DNA from: Candidatus Hermodarchaeota archaeon
Lineage (GTDB): Archaea; Asgardarchaeota; Hermodarchaeia; Hermodarchaeales; Hermodarchaeaceae
DNA length: 58,217 bases
Assembly (NCBI GenBank): GCA_016839365.1
Contig: JAEOUH010000063.1
Span: 1-58,217, forward strand
Direction: 5' to 3'
The position numbers were made by a program, and so were the translations under genes. Under the pieces are notes generated by a model. It saw only the letters and a list, made by a program, of their open reading frames with translations, was not told the origin of the DNA and did not search any database. Below, piece by piece: positions 57,911 to 58,217 of the stretch (positions are counted from its first letter, which is position 1; each line of letters begins with the position of its first letter).

Positions 57911-58217
57911 ATGAATCCGTCCACAGCTCATTCTTTTCCCGTTACTCCACGAATGGTCCTCCAGGCTCGCAAACGTTTAGACGGCATCATCTCACATACC
58001 CCCGTTTCGCCTTCTCCGAATCTGGAGGAGGTGGCGGGAGCTGCAGTATTTGTGAAGTGGGAGTGTCAACAACGCACTGGGGTATTCAAGCTTCGGGGCG
58101 CTTACAACAAGATTGCTTCACTCCCTGAGGAAACTGCAAAGCGGGGAGTGATTACAGCCTCTACTGGTAACCATGCGCTTGCAGTGGCCTATGCTGCCCA
58201 ACAACGGCATGTCCCAG
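57911..58217 (+). CDS. Threonine dehydratase-like PLP enzyme (3' end outside window)
   Basis: The first 102 residues of a fold-type II PLP enzyme run off the window. The PLP lysine lies in GVFKLRGAYNK near 60 (family TGSFKxRGA), and the cofactor loop ASTGNHALAVA near 86 fits the family ASAGNHAQGVA, so serine/threonine ammonia-lyase or a related enzyme is likely. Two GGTG motifs precede ATG 57911. The opening residues are poorly conserved, as usual. Confidence 0.85.
   Translation, partial: MNPSTAHSFPVTPRMVLQARKRLDGIISHTPVSPSPNLEEVAGAAVFVKWECQQRTGVFKLRGAYNKIASLPEETAKRGVITASTGNHALAVAYAAQQRHVP

Overview
The window is archaeal and most likely comes from an Asgard archaeon; the lineage is an inference from gene content and was not tested with a tree. 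Archaeal signs are a class I lysyl-tRNA synthetase, Alba, a PDCD5-family protein, TrmI, archaeal-type MTA phosphorylase, DUF116 and DUF92 proteins, TATA-box promoters, and GGTG or GGAGG ribosome-binding sites with frequent GTG and TTG starts. The Asgard suggestion rests on eukaryote-like parts: a winged helix that reads like an E2F/DP DNA-binding domain next to PDCD5, an EF-hand pair fused to a phosphoribosyltransferase, and a proline-rich protein. Bacterial acquisitions are also visible, notably a short AlaRS and the bshABC genes. No tRNA, rRNA, CRISPR array or insertion sequence was recognised.

Layout. 1-14.9 kb: translation and housekeeping genes (HflX, LysRS with a degenerate KMSKS loop, NUDIX, AlaRS, MTA phosphorylase, PRTase-EF-hand, DUF92), a GNAT-OB fusion, small membrane proteins and a GC-rich gene-free stretch at 1.3-1.8 kb. 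15-21.3 kb: S9 peptidase, EamA transporter, DUF116, a winged helix, a thioredoxin-reductase-like flavoprotein and a nitroreductase. 21.3-24.3 kb: an AT-rich segment with four copies of a short inverted-repeat operator around a DUF998 membrane protein, a small anchored protein and an 11-repeat beta-solenoid (bactofilin-like) protein. 24.3-30.8 kb: a metallo-beta-lactamase protein followed by homologues of all three bacillithiol biosynthesis enzymes (BshB, BshA, BshC), with a nitroreductase and a secreted transglutaminase-like protein.

31-39.5 kb: the E2F/DP-like regulator, PDCD5, a secreted M28 peptidase, Alba with a long charged tail, a PfkB kinase, an amidohydrolase, an alpha/beta hydrolase and a methyltransferase. 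40-46.7 kb: an iron, oxygen and NAD cluster (hemerythrin, Dps-like ferritin, a 42-residue desulforedoxin, ferritin, nicotinamidase-like hydrolase, nicotinate phosphoribosyltransferase, peroxiredoxin, ferredoxin). 46.9-50.7 kb: two paralogous surface proteins flanking an HTH-RDD membrane protein. 50.9-57.8 kb: a zinc-ribbon-rich membrane locus (SPFH protein, CDF-NifX fusion, coiled coil, two tandem zinc-ribbon membrane paralogues, a zinc-ribbon protein) plus TrmI. The window ends inside a threonine dehydratase-like gene.

The most notable system is the complete Bsh-type low-molecular-weight thiol pathway in an archaeon. It sits in a window that also carries peroxiredoxin, ferritins, hemerythrin, two nitroreductases and a flavoprotein disulfide reductase, which together suggest an organism that handles oxygen or oxidants. 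The E2F/DP-like factor and the PRTase-EF-hand fusion are the next most unusual items.
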